Positions 8,513 to 15,634 of a stretch of 27,599 nucleotides of DNA are shown in pieces. Numbering within the stretch: position 1 is the stretch's first letter; each line of letters opens with the position of its first letter. Position numbers and translations under genes: made by a program. This DNA comes from an uncultured Prevotellaceae bacterium (lineage in GTDB: Bacteria; Bacteroidota; Bacteroidia; Bacteroidales; Muribaculaceae). The notes below the pieces were generated by a model. That model did not search any database. It was not told the DNA's origin and saw only the letters and a program-made list of their open reading frames with translations. The DNA is taken from contig CALDIG010000061.1 of NCBI GenBank assembly GCA_937904375.1, positions 1 to 27,599 of the forward strand. The letters run 5' to 3'.

Positions 8513-9076
8513 TCTAATGATCTTAAACGTTCCGTCGCTGTGGAGCATGATGATATTGGATGCCGAGCGGGGCTTGGTATCGTCCTGACGGTAGTTCACC
8601 ACATAATCTACTCCTTGCTTTATCTCCTCACCAATGTCGGCAAAGGTCTTGGCACTCTCCTCGCCACTCACATTGGCAGAGGTCGAGACCAGAGGCTTGC
8701 CAAACTCAGAGCACAGCCGCTGTGAGAACTCCTCGTGAGGGATGCGTATTCCCAGCGAGTCGTTCTCGCCAAGCAGATTAGGAGCCACGTTATAGGCTCC
8801 GTCATAGATTATCGTCAAAGGCTTCACCGCCACGTCGAGCAGCTCGCGTGCCATCTCGGGCACACTCACCACATAGTGGTCGAGATGTTCCACGTTGTCG
8901 AGCAACACAATCAGCGCCTTTCTATCGTCGCGCCGCTTGAGGTCATACACCTTTTTCACGGCGGCGGCATTGGTGGCATCGCAGCCTATGCCCCATATCG
9001 TGTCGGTGGGATACAATATCACTCCGCCACGGTTCAACACCTCGATGCACGCTTGTATATCTTCGTCCATTGTCAT
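8510..9076 (-). CDS. tsaC: L-threonylcarbamoyladenylate synthase (TsaC/YrdC)
   Basis: This 188-residue YrdC-domain protein makes threonylcarbamoyl-AMP from Thr, bicarbonate and ATP, for the t6A modification of ANN-decoding tRNAs in the cytosol. It shows PTDTIWGIGCDA (23-34), the basic KRRDDRKAL segment (47-55) and STSANVSG (131-138). It lacks the extra C-terminal domain of Sua5, hence the TsaC assignment. Two ATGs compete for the start (9076 and 9070, MTMDED); they differ by only two residues. A -7 box lies about 58 bp upstream. The gene heads a run tsaC-sugar transferase-clc, though a 101-bp repeat-filled gap separates it from the next gene. Confidence 0.94.
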   Translation of the reverse strand: MTMDEDIQACIEVLNRGGVILYPTDTIWGIGCDATNAAAVKKVYDLKRRDDRKALIVLLDNVEHLDHYVVSVPEMARELLDVAVKPLTIIYDGAYNVAPNLLGENDSLGIRIPHEEFSQRLCSEFGKPLVSTSANVSGEESAKTFADIGEEIKQGVDYVVNYRQDDTKPRSASNIIMLHSDGTFKIIR

Positions 9077-9133
9077 TAGTCTAACTTCATTTCACCGGCA
9101 CCGCTTTGCGTGCCTATTCCTCAAATCAAAAAA

Positions 9134-9141
9134 CAAAGGTA
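9134..9141 (-). promoter_or_regulatory. -7 box (TACCTTTG) of the tsaC promoter
   Basis: The minus-strand octamer TACCTTTG matches TAnnTTTG. A T-run whose first four bases lie 19 bp upstream could serve as a degenerate -33 element. It sits about 58 bp before the tsaC start in the divergent 217-bp spacer shared with the FMN-binding gene. Confidence 0.6.
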
Positions 9142-9248
9142 ATGCAATCTCTGCGATAAAAAAAGTAAAAAATGGATTTTTCCACCTTTTTTTTCTCTAA
9201 AATTGTTAAAATCCTCTTTTTTTGCACTCACATGGTTAATATTTTCGC

Positions 9249-9256
9249 TAAGTTTG
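9249..9256 (+). promoter_or_regulatory. -7 box (TAAGTTTG) of the FMN-binding gene promoter
   Basis: The plus-strand octamer TAAGTTTG fits the Bacteroidetes -7 consensus and lies 37 bp upstream of the ATG at 9294. A TTTG at 9221-9224 is a possible -33 element, but the 24-bp spacing is longer than the usual 19-21. Confidence 0.55.
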
Positions 9257-9293
9257 CAGTCTAATTGACAGAAAAAACAAAACACACACTATT

Positions 9294-9758
9294 ATGATAA
9301 AAATCAAATCAGCTTTTTTAGCTGTGGCACTGGTTGCCACACTTGCTTATGCGCCCAGTGCTCTAGCAAAAGGCAAATCGGGCAGTCCACAAGTCATTTA
9401 CACCGGCGAGATTGCCAAGAAAGTGGTGGGATATAACGGCCCCACACCGGTGAACATCACAATCACTAACGGCAAAATCACTAGCATTACCGCCCTCGAC
9501 AACAAGGAGACTCCCTCCTATTTCAATCGTGCGAAGGAGAAGGTGTTCAAGCAATTCATTGGCAAGACGGTGGACGAGGGCATCAACCTCAAAGCCGATG
9601 TCGCTACCGGTGCTACCTACTCCAGTGAGGCACTCATCAAGAACATCAAGATGGGTCTCCAACAAGCCAAAGACAGCGACAAGGGCACAAGCGATAAGGG
9701 CACTAAAAGCAACAAGAAAAACAAAAAAGGCAAAGGCAAGCGCAGCATGACAAAATAA
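9294..9758 (+). CDS. secreted FMN-binding domain protein with covalent flavinylation motif
   Basis: This 154-residue protein has a Sec signal peptide (about 1-25, ending PSALA-KG), one FMN_bind-type domain (about 33-125) and a Lys/Gly/Ser-rich tail (129-154). DVATGATYSSEA at 102-113 matches the D-x-x-S/T-GAT-S/T motif at which ApbE transferases attach FMN to the second threonine, here T108, as in NqrC/RnfG. A periplasmic or surface electron-transfer role is the reasonable inference. No ApbE or partner reductase is in the window. It is the only gene on the plus strand, with its own -7 box and a strong terminator directly after the stop. Confidence 0.85.
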   Translation: MIKIKSAFLAVALVATLAYAPSALAKGKSGSPQVIYTGEIAKKVVGYNGPTPVNITITNGKITSITALDNKETPSYFNRAKEKVFKQFIGKTVDEGINLKADVATGATYSSEALIKNIKMGLQQAKDSDKGTSDKGTKSNKKNKKGKGKRSMTK

Positions 9759-9782
9759 TGTAGGCGCAAGCCTCTAAAATCA

Positions 9783-9826
9783 CAAGGAGCAAGTACTTCA
9801 AGTTCGGTACTTGCTCCTTGATTTTT
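9783..9826. terminator. bidirectional rho-independent terminator
   Basis: CAAGGAGCAAGTAC (9783-9796) pairs perfectly with GTACTTGCTCCTTG (9807-9820) around a 10-nt loop and is followed by ATTTTT on the plus strand. On the minus strand it is followed by TGATTTT. It lies between the converging FMN-binding gene (stop 9758) and the micro-gene (stop 9839), so it can serve both. Confidence 0.88.
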
Positions 9827-9838
9827 CAGCCCAATCGG

Positions 9839-9985
9839 TCAAAAGCAGTGAAAGGCAATATAGCCCAAGAATGTCACAAAGAACATAATGCCACACACAT
9901 TGCTTGTAACATTCACAAGTTGGCGCACGAAGGCTGGCGTGTTGCCACCAAATGTGCAAGAGTTGATGTTTTCCATATTTTTCAT
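9839..9985 (-). CDS. probable 48-residue membrane micro-protein
   Basis: This short ORF runs from an ATG at 9985 to a TGA at 9839. The product begins MKNMENINSCTFGG and ends in a hydrophobic stretch (about residues 29-45, VCGIMFFVTFLGYIAFH), so a single membrane helix is likely. Three things support it. A -7 box (TAATTTTG, 10019-10026) lies 34 bp upstream. A perfect hairpin terminator follows the stop. The ORF also fills most of the space between that terminator and the next one. I recognise no family. Positive evidence for translation is missing, so it remains a candidate, but I prefer it to the overlapping 61-codon plus-strand ORF, which has no promoter and runs through the terminator stem. 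Confidence 0.5.
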   Translation of the reverse strand: MKNMENINSCTFGGNTPAFVRQLVNVTSNVCGIMFFVTFLGYIAFHCF

Positions 9986-10018
9986 AGCTGTATAATTTGT
10001 TGATTACTATTTACGACA

Positions 10019-10026
10019 CAAAATTA
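10019..10026 (-). promoter_or_regulatory. -7 box (TAATTTTG) upstream of the micro-gene
   Basis: The minus-strand octamer TAATTTTG fits TAnnTTTG and lies 34 bp before the micro-gene ATG. A TTTG lies only 13 bp further upstream, which is not canonical spacing. Confidence 0.45.
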
Positions 10027-10080
10027 TACACTATGTGGGCAAAAACACGGCACACCAAATACAAAAAAAACAAAGTCAAA

Positions 10081-10114
10081 AAAATGCCTGGCGCAATTGT
10101 GCGCCAGGCATTTT
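10081..10114. terminator. rho-independent terminator after the 804-residue protein gene
   Basis: AAAATGCCTGGCGCA (10081-10095) pairs perfectly over 15 bp with TGCGCCAGGCATTTT (10100-10114) around a 4-nt loop. On the minus strand it lies 22 bp after the stop codon at 10137, and T-rich sequence follows. This is one of the strongest hairpins in the window. Confidence 0.92.
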
Positions 10115-10136
10115 CAGTTTATGAAAGATTTATCTC

Positions 10137-12551
10137 TTATTTTACCATCTTGGTAACGCTCTTAGAGCCGTCGTTCATCTCACGAACCACGATGTTCACA
10201 CCCTGGAATGGAGTAGCGCTCTCAACGCCAGCTACATTGTAGTAGCGTACGCTCTTCACGTTCTCCATGCTGAGGTTCTCGATGCCTGTTGGTGTCTCTT
10301 CCTCAAATGTTGCTTCGATAGAAACTTCACCCTCGGGCATGGTAAAGGTGTGTGACTCAGCAGCACGACCAGTGGTTTCTTCAGCGTCAAACTCGATTAC
10401 CTCGTCACCACACTTAACCACGAGGTCAGAGAGCTTGTAACCCTCAGCTGGAGTAGCGGTAACAGTAACCTTGGCACCAGCGGCAACCTTGGTGACACCG
10501 CTCTCTACTGCTGTTCCATCCTCAAGAGCCACAGCGATTGTGCCGCCTTCCTGCTCTGCCACGAAGGTGATAGTGTTCTCAACAACTTGTGCAACCTCTA
10601 CAAACTCGAGTGGCAATAATTGTGGAGCGTTATTGTAAATAGTAGTTACACCATATACGTCATAAGTCTTGTCGTCGGTTGGGAAGGTAACACCAAAGCG
10701 GTTGTAAATAGCAAGTGTCTCCTCACCAATCACAAGCGTGTTGCCATCAACGGTAACACCCTTAACAACGGCATATACGTTCTCATGAGTAGCATAGTCG
10801 GCAATAGCAATCTCAGCAGCAACGAGCTCAGCGGTCTCGGTAGCGGCCTGCATACCAGTCATGTTAGTCATCTCAATGGTACCATTATAGTTAGCCTTTT
10901 TAGCACCAAATCCAGCAGGAATAACCTGACCAAATGTATAAGTCTGACCTGCATTTCCATAGATAAGAACGCCACCAGTCTCATCCTGAGCATAGAGACG
11001 CGAACTTGCTTGACCACTAACAACGAGGTCGCCAGTGAATACAAACTCGGTGTTGTCATCAAGAGCGAGGAATTCAGCAACGGTAGCAACTGTAATAGTC
11101 TTCACAAACTCCTTAGAAACGATTACTGAGCAGTCCTCTGCCTCGTTGAAGGCGATAGCCTTAACGGTAGTGGTCTCGGTGAGTTCGAATGGAGCAGTAT
11201 ATTCGGGAGAGTTAATTGAAGGATCGGTACCGTCAAGAGTGTAGTGGATAGAAACGCCCTCTTCCTCACAAGTGATAGTCACAGTGGTAGAACCAATAAA
11301 TGGAGTCTCACCGCTGATTACTGGAGTAGCAACCTCTACAGCATTAGCAACATACTCAAGAGGCATGAACTGAGGATTGTTGTAGTAACCGGTAACGCCT
11401 ATCACATCGTAGGTGTTGTTGTCGGTTGGAGCAGAAACGCCAAAGCGGTTATAAATGGTCGTACTTTCCCCGCCTACGGTAAGGGTAGTGCCACTGATTG
11501 TAGCGCCACGGATGACGGCATACTTGAATGCGTTCTCAAGGGTCACCTGAGCAGGAGTCATCTCCTCAGCAGCGAGGTCGGCTTGAGTGGTGGCTGCCTG
11601 CATTCCTGCCATGTTTTGAGCCTCAGGAGCACCCTTGAACGTAGTTTTCTGGCAAGTCCAGCCAGCGGGGATAATATCGAGCCTGCTGTAGGTTTGACCT
11701 GCAGTGCCATAAATCAAAATACCACCTGTAGCATCTTGTGCATAGAGGTATTGACCAGTCTGAGCTGAAACAACGAGATCGCCAGCAAATGTGCATTCGG
11801 TGTTGTCGGCGAGAGCATTGAACTCAGCCACAGTAGCAACCGAAACGGTTTCGGGCTTAATGGTGTAAGCAGCAGTTGCGACAGCACTTTCGTTCTCGTC
11901 GGCATCAACAGCAATAGCCTTGATTGTCATTGCCTCATTAACAACGATTGGCTCAGTGTAGATTTCACCATTGTTGTTGGCATAAGAAGGAGCAGTGCCA
12001 TCGGTGGTGTAAACAATCATCTCAGCATCAGGAGCGCTGATAGTAACTGCGGTACCAGCCTCAACCTCACCAGCAGCAGGGCTGAAAGTGGGAGCAGCAA
12101 CGGTAACAACTGGAGTCTCGCCATCTTCATAAGTCACTGTAACCTTAGAAATTCTCACATGCTTAGCAGTTCCTGCTGTCATCACAACCTCTGTTGACGA
12201 GCCAGTCCAAGTTTTAGTACTAGCGTCGTATGTGCCTGGTGTCACAGAAACAGTAGCTGTGCCATTGAGTTCGTAAACAAAGACAACTTTGGTAATAGTG
12301 TTGCCACTAGCAGTAATAGTCATAGTGCCACCATTATACAGACGAACGGCATCACCAGTAGAATAATAAGCTGGTGCTGTAGAGCTACTGCCCTTATCAA
12401 AGGTCAATGTAACGACATCACCTTGAACAGTTGTCACAAGGTCGCCATTAGCATAACCCTGAGCATCGGCGGTCAATTCAATTGACTCCTCAGCAGCCCA
12501 TGCTCCGACAGCGAGCATGGCCATCATCAAAAGAGATAAAACTTTTTTCAT
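10137..12551 (-). CDS. modular secreted/surface protein with duplicated CHB_HEX-OB-like unit
   Basis: This 804-residue protein has a signal peptide (1-19, ending VGAWA-AE) and an N-terminal beta domain (about 21-143). It then has two copies of a two-part unit. The first half of each unit resembles the chitobiase/beta-hexosaminidase C-terminal fold, with YTTDGTAPS (181-189) and YTLDGTDPS (437-445). The second half begins TVAEFNALADNT or TVAEFLALDDNT and contains LYAQD-TGG-LIYG and TIYNRFGV/AIYNRFGV. The second halves sit at about 236-401 and 486-651, exactly 250 residues apart. A divergent InlB-B-repeat-like domain follows (about 658-750). The last ~45 residues (TGIENL to KMVK) resemble a Bacteroidales C-terminal sorting or anchoring segment. 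No catalytic motif is seen; adhesin or glycan binding is possible but unproven. Confidence 0.82.
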   Translation of the reverse strand: MKKVLSLLMMAMLAVGAWAAEESIELTADAQGYANGDLVTTVQGDVVTLTFDKGSSSTAPAYYSTGDAVRLYNGGTMTITASGNTITKVVFVYELNGTATVSVTPGTYDASTKTWTGSSTEVVMTAGTAKHVRISKVTVTYEDGETPVVTVAAPTFSPAAGEVEAGTAVTISAPDAEMIVYTTDGTAPSYANNNGEIYTEPIVVNEAMTIKAIAVDADENESAVATAAYTIKPETVSVATVAEFNALADNTECTFAGDLVVSAQTGQYLYAQDATGGILIYGTAGQTYSRLDIIPAGWTCQKTTFKGAPEAQNMAGMQAATTQADLAAEEMTPAQVTLENAFKYAVIRGATISGTTLTVGGESTTIYNRFGVSAPTDNNTYDVIGVTGYYNNPQFMPLEYVANAVEVATPVISGETPFIGSTTVTITCEEEGVSIHYTLDGTDPSINSPEYTAPFELTETTTVKAIAFNEAEDCSVIVSKEFVKTITVATVAEFLALDDNTEFVFTGDLVVSGQASSRLYAQDETGGVLIYGNAGQTYTFGQVIPAGFGAKKANYNGTIEMTNMTGMQAATETAELVAAEIAIADYATHENVYAVVKGVTVDGNTLVIGEETLAIYNRFGVTFPTDDKTYDVYGVTTIYNNAPQLLPLEFVEVAQVVENTITFVAEQEGGTIAVALEDGTAVESGVTKVAAGAKVTVTATPAEGYKLSDLVVKCGDEVIEFDAEETTGRAAESHTFTMPEGEVSIEATFEEETPTGIENLSMENVKSVRYYNVAGVESATPFQGVNIVVREMNDGSKSVTKMVK

Positions 12552-12650
12552 AAATGATTTGTTTTAAAAAAGAATGAAAATTAAGTAGTTAATTATTTGT
12601 GCAAGACAATGATAGAAGCCATACGACAAACTACCCTTGCTTCCACGTCG

Positions 12651-12658
12651 CAAAGGTA
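12651..12658 (-). promoter_or_regulatory. -7 box (TACCTTTG) upstream of the 804-residue protein gene
   Basis: The minus-strand octamer TACCTTTG fits the consensus. CTTG 22 bp upstream (12681-12684) is a near match to the -33 TTTG. The predicted 5' UTR is about 95 nt. Confidence 0.55.
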
Positions 12659-12750
12659 GAAATATTTTCTCTAATAATGGCAAGCAATTCACAATCTTTA
12701 TACAAATTATTTTTCTAAGTATCATTTTAGCGAATCTATCCCACATAATA

Positions 12751-12777
12751 AAAATAGCTGGCCACGCCAGCTATTTT
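12751..12777. terminator. terminator at the end of the phospho-signalling cluster
   Basis: AAAATAGCTGGC (12751-12762) pairs perfectly with GCCAGCTATTTT (12766-12777) around the 3-nt loop CAC. It lies 53 bp past the stop of the last cluster gene (12831) on the minus strand. It marks the probable 3' end of the cluster transcript and isolates the next gene. Confidence 0.85.
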
Positions 12778-12830
12778 AAAGGGACACTAAGCATAAAGAT
12801 TATTCACCTAGAATAAATTGTGCGGCAGCA

Positions 12831-13268
12831 TCAAAACGATGCCTCATCATAGGAATCATCGTAATCCACACTGCCACCCATGTCATCGGCAACATCTACA
12901 TCGTGATACCCTAAAACACTGTCGTGATCATGGTCATTGTAATTATCCTGGTAATCATCATTGTCATCATCGGCAACCACATTGGAATCGGGCACCGCGT
13001 CATCGTCATGGTGATGAGCGAAGTCGTCGGCCATTAAAATCTCGGGCAGTACAAAGTCGTCGGCCAGACATTCCAACGGCAGCTCTTCGCTGGTATCAAA
13101 TGCAATGAACGAAGCATCTACGGTATCAATAGCATCTTGTATCCCGCTCATGTCGGGGTCAGAAGCTATAAGTTCTTCAACCATATTGCTCTGCTCTGCA
13201 TTCAACATTCCGTCAAGATAAGCAGCCATTTGCTCTTCAGACAGAGGATAGTCAAAAAATGCTCCCAT
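12831..13268 (-). CDS. small acidic protein with anti-sigma-like N-terminus
   Basis: This 145-residue protein has no signal peptide or membrane segment. Residues 9-50, including LSEEQMAAYLDGMLN, read like the first helices of anti-sigma N-terminal domains. The Cys/His ligands of zinc-binding anti-sigma factors are absent: the usual Cys-x-x-Cys region is SDPDMSG. The second half is extremely rich in Asp, with His and Tyr (HHHDDD at 85-90, NDHDHD at 111-116, YDDSYDE at 136-142). The start overlaps the sigma-factor gene by 17 nt in another frame, the classic arrangement of a sigma/anti-sigma pair. An anti-sigma or phospho-regulated partner role is inference. A metal-binding or decoy role of the acidic tail is also possible. 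Confidence 0.75.
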   Translation of the reverse strand: MGAFFDYPLSEEQMAAYLDGMLNAEQSNMVEELIASDPDMSGIQDAIDTVDASFIAFDTSEELPLECLADDFVLPEILMADDFAHHHDDDAVPDSNVVADDDNDDYQDNYNDHDHDSVLGYHDVDVADDMGGSVDYDDSYDEASF

Positions 13269-13869
13269 AACAACCTTCTTTTTTTAATATTTCCATAAAC
13301 TGTATTTTTGCTCTCCTATGCTTGTTGTAGAAGTTATCCATGTTCATCTGGAGTGCTTCGGCGGTCTCTTCGTTGGTCAATCCATCGATATATCTCAATC
13401 TTATGATCATACTATAACGCTTGTTAGGCATCATATCGAGAAGAACATTGACATCTTCATTTATCATAGGAGACTTCTCTTCGTATATAGATGCAGCAAA
13501 CTTGTCAAATCTATCACTTTGAAAATCGTCTTCTTCAATTTTTTGTTCAACAAACGCAACATTTTGCTTTCTCCTGAAGCGCCCGTAGCAATAATAAATG
13601 GCAACCATCTTCAGCCATGTCGTCAATGTGCTATTGAATTTAAATGACTCGAGCTTGCATTGTCCGGTCTCTCCATAGGGTGTCAACAGATGCAGATAGA
13701 TTTCATTAATAAACTCCACACACGACTGGCTATCGGTATAATAATTGTCATAAATCGATTTAAACAATGGGTAGCATTTGATATACAAATAATGCTGAGT
13801 CACTTGCGCATTGCGCTGCAATAGTGCCTCAACAATCATCCTGTCGTCATCTAATTCCACTAAGCCCAT
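13252..13869 (-). CDS. ECF-type RNA polymerase sigma factor
   Basis: This 205-residue protein has a region-2-like segment ending STLTTWLKMVAIYYCYGRF (80-98) followed by basic RRKQ. It has a region-4 helix-turn-helix, IIRLRYIDGLTNEETAEALQ (155-174), with KHRRAKIQFMEIL (183-195). Region 1.1 and region 3 are absent, as in ECF factors. It would redirect core RNA polymerase to a dedicated promoter set. The ATG at 13867-13869 overlaps the TAA of the upstream PP2C gene by one base (TAATG), so translation is probably coupled. The downstream acidic protein overlaps by 17 nt. Being in one operon with two kinases and two phosphatases suggests phosphorylation-linked control; this is inferred. The N-terminal 40 residues match no motif I recognise. 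Confidence 0.83.
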   Translation of the reverse strand: MGLVELDDDRMIVEALLQRNAQVTQHYLYIKCYPLFKSIYDNYYTDSQSCVEFINEIYLHLLTPYGETGQCKLESFKFNSTLTTWLKMVAIYYCYGRFRRKQNVAFVEQKIEEDDFQSDRFDKFAASIYEEKSPMINEDVNVLLDMMPNKRYSMIIRLRYIDGLTNEETAEALQMNMDNFYNKHRRAKIQFMEILKKEGCYGSIF

Positions 13870-15179
13870 TATTCTTGTAGTTTATTTAGCCTGTCTTTAA
13901 TGCTATCGATATGTTTATTGCTTTCGCCTGTTGTCTCCCCAACCTTTGATGCTCCCGAAGTCTTGCTGTCATCAAGCATCTTCTCTATATCGTCAAGCTC
14001 TTGCCATTTACCCGCATCTAAGTTGTCTCTCAATATTTTCATATTTGGGCGGATTTCCTGCTCCACATATCTTTTCTTGAAGTTTTTGAGCTGCTCACGG
14101 TCGCTTTTCTTAAACTCCTTCAAGCTATCGAGCTTCGACACTAAAGCCTTTATTTGATATTTAACGACATCATTGCGTGACATTGTAGAGCCGGTGCCTC
14201 CCTTTTGGTTCTCTACCTTAGATGCTTCATCGCTATTATGGTTCTCCTTATGACTCTCTCCTCTGTTCAAGAAGAAAAACACTAATGTCGCGACTACGGC
14301 TGCAAGAAGGATTAACAGGAGATATTTCCCCACTTTTCCCACGCCTCTTTGATGGGATTTAGACTGCTCTTTATCCTGTGTTTCAGAAGTCGCCTTTTTA
14401 ACCTTCTTAGAGTGAGAGTCAAACGTTGAATCCAGTATGGCGAGAGTCATGTTGTCGTGTCCACCGCCTGCGGCATTGCCCGCAGCGTCAATCTCTTCTG
14501 TGACAAGAGAAGTGAGCTCGCCAATGCCCATGACGCGCGATAGAGATTTCACGAGGTTGGCTTGTGGCAAGGCTCCCCAAATGCCATCGGTACACAAGAC
14601 AAATCGGTCGCCACGCTGAAAAGGTATCTCATCAATTTCGGCTTCCACCTCCGGTCTCACACCAAGCACGCGGGTAATCACATTAGAACGAGGGTGATTT
14701 CTGGCTTCTTCTTCGGTGAGCTTGTGCTCTCTAACCAGATCGGCGACCATGGAGTGGTCGTTGCTCCTATAGATTATTGTCCCTTTGCGCAACAAATAAA
14801 TCCTGGTGTCGCCCACGTGCGCGATGACCGCCGACTCCTCATTGACAATCATAGCGGCAACTGTAGAACCCATTCCACGGAGTTCAGGTGTTTCCTTGGC
14901 TTTAGAATAGAGCAGGTCATTAGCCTTGGTAATAGCATAGCTCAATGCCTTGTCACGAGGAGTAGATGGAGACACCTCGGCCAAGACATTCAGTATTGAT
15001 TTGACGGCCAAACGGGAGGCGGTTTTTCCACCAGGGCCGCCTCCCATACCGTCGCATACCACAAGCAAGAAACCTATCGGCGTGTCAACAAAACCCGCAT
15101 TATCTTGGTTCTCTTCACGTCCGCCGGTCCTAGTGTCAACATTTCCGACAAACGGATATTTGGTTGCAATAGTGGTCAT
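13869..15179 (-). CDS. membrane-anchored PP2C-type Ser/Thr phosphatase (second of cluster)
   Basis: This 436-residue protein has an N-terminal cytoplasmic PP2C domain (about 8-252) with all metal-binding motifs: REENQDN (21-27), VCDGMGGGPGG (41-51), MGSTVAA (103-109), GDTRIY (123-128), LCTDGIWG (195-202) and GGHDNMT (239-245). A single membrane helix follows (about 285-304). The last ~130 residues, predicted outside the cytoplasm, are charged and helical (KALVSKLDSLKEFKKSDREQ and beyond), perhaps a coiled coil. It removes phosphates from Ser/Thr, presumably opposing the two cluster kinases. The stop and the sigma-factor start share a base. It lies 20 nt after a lipoprotein gene, a possible ligand for its outer part. 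Confidence 0.92.
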   Translation of the reverse strand: MTTIATKYPFVGNVDTRTGGREENQDNAGFVDTPIGFLLVVCDGMGGGPGGKTASRLAVKSILNVLAEVSPSTPRDKALSYAITKANDLLYSKAKETPELRGMGSTVAAMIVNEESAVIAHVGDTRIYLLRKGTIIYRSNDHSMVADLVREHKLTEEEARNHPRSNVITRVLGVRPEVEAEIDEIPFQRGDRFVLCTDGIWGALPQANLVKSLSRVMGIGELTSLVTEEIDAAGNAAGGGHDNMTLAILDSTFDSHSKKVKKATSETQDKEQSKSHQRGVGKVGKYLLLILLAAVVATLVFFFLNRGESHKENHNSDEASKVENQKGGTGSTMSRNDVVKYQIKALVSKLDSLKEFKKSDREQLKNFKKRYVEQEIRPNMKILRDNLDAGKWQELDDIEKMLDDSKTSGASKVGETTGESNKHIDSIKDRLNKLQE

Positions 15180-15199
15180 CTTGTCAATCTATTTCACGT

Positions 15200-15631
15200 T
15201 TAGTCTTTCTTTTGTTTCAAATCTTTGGGGACGATTGAAATCCAGGCAGAGTCGTGGGGTGACATATACTTGTACTCAAGAGTACAGTTATTATCGATGA
15301 GCGCATTACGTAGATTATCTGTCATGTTGGCGATAAGGCTATCCCTCACATTATTGACTTTTACTCTAGCAATCTCATCATCCGAGAGCGTTACCCTGAA
15401 GCGCAGTGTGTCTTTTTCATAAATCACCGATTGGAGAGTCATATTGTTAGGCAGAGCCTTGGGGCATTGCTTTTGATACTCTTTGGCAACTTTTTCAATC
15501 TCGTTGGAGGGTTGCGACTTGCTCTCACCTTTCTTCCCTTTGCAAGAATTGAAAGAAGCGACAAGCAACAGCACCACCATCAGTGCGCCAAGCACCCGCA
15601 TCGTTTTCTTTAAAAAGCTTTTAGTCTTCAT
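15200..15631 (-). CDS. small lipoprotein of unknown function in the cluster
   Basis: This 143-residue protein has a basic N-terminus, a hydrophobic core (about 13-25) and a probable lipid cysteine C30 in ASFNSC. An internal ATG (Met11) would give a more typical signal length, so the start is not certain. The mature part (31-143) is a single small domain with one Cys pair (C56, C116) and a helix-rich middle (DEIARVKVNNVRDSLIANMT). I do not recognise a family. It follows the secreted 312-residue protein by 3 nt and precedes the PP2C gene by 20 nt, so it is almost certainly co-translated. It is probably anchored to a membrane facing the periplasm. Confidence 0.72.
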   Translation of the reverse strand: MKTKSFLKKTMRVLGALMVVLLLVASFNSCKGKKGESKSQPSNEIEKVAKEYQKQCPKALPNNMTLQSVIYEKDTLRFRVTLSDDEIARVKVNNVRDSLIANMTDNLRNALIDNNCTLEYKYMSPHDSAWISIVPKDLKQKKD

Positions 15632-15634
15632 AAT

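Noticed and set aside
9818..10003. 61-codon plus-strand ORF in the spacer
   Set aside because: It starts inside the terminator stem of the FMN-binding gene, has no -7 box, and lies antisense to a better supported minus-strand micro-gene.
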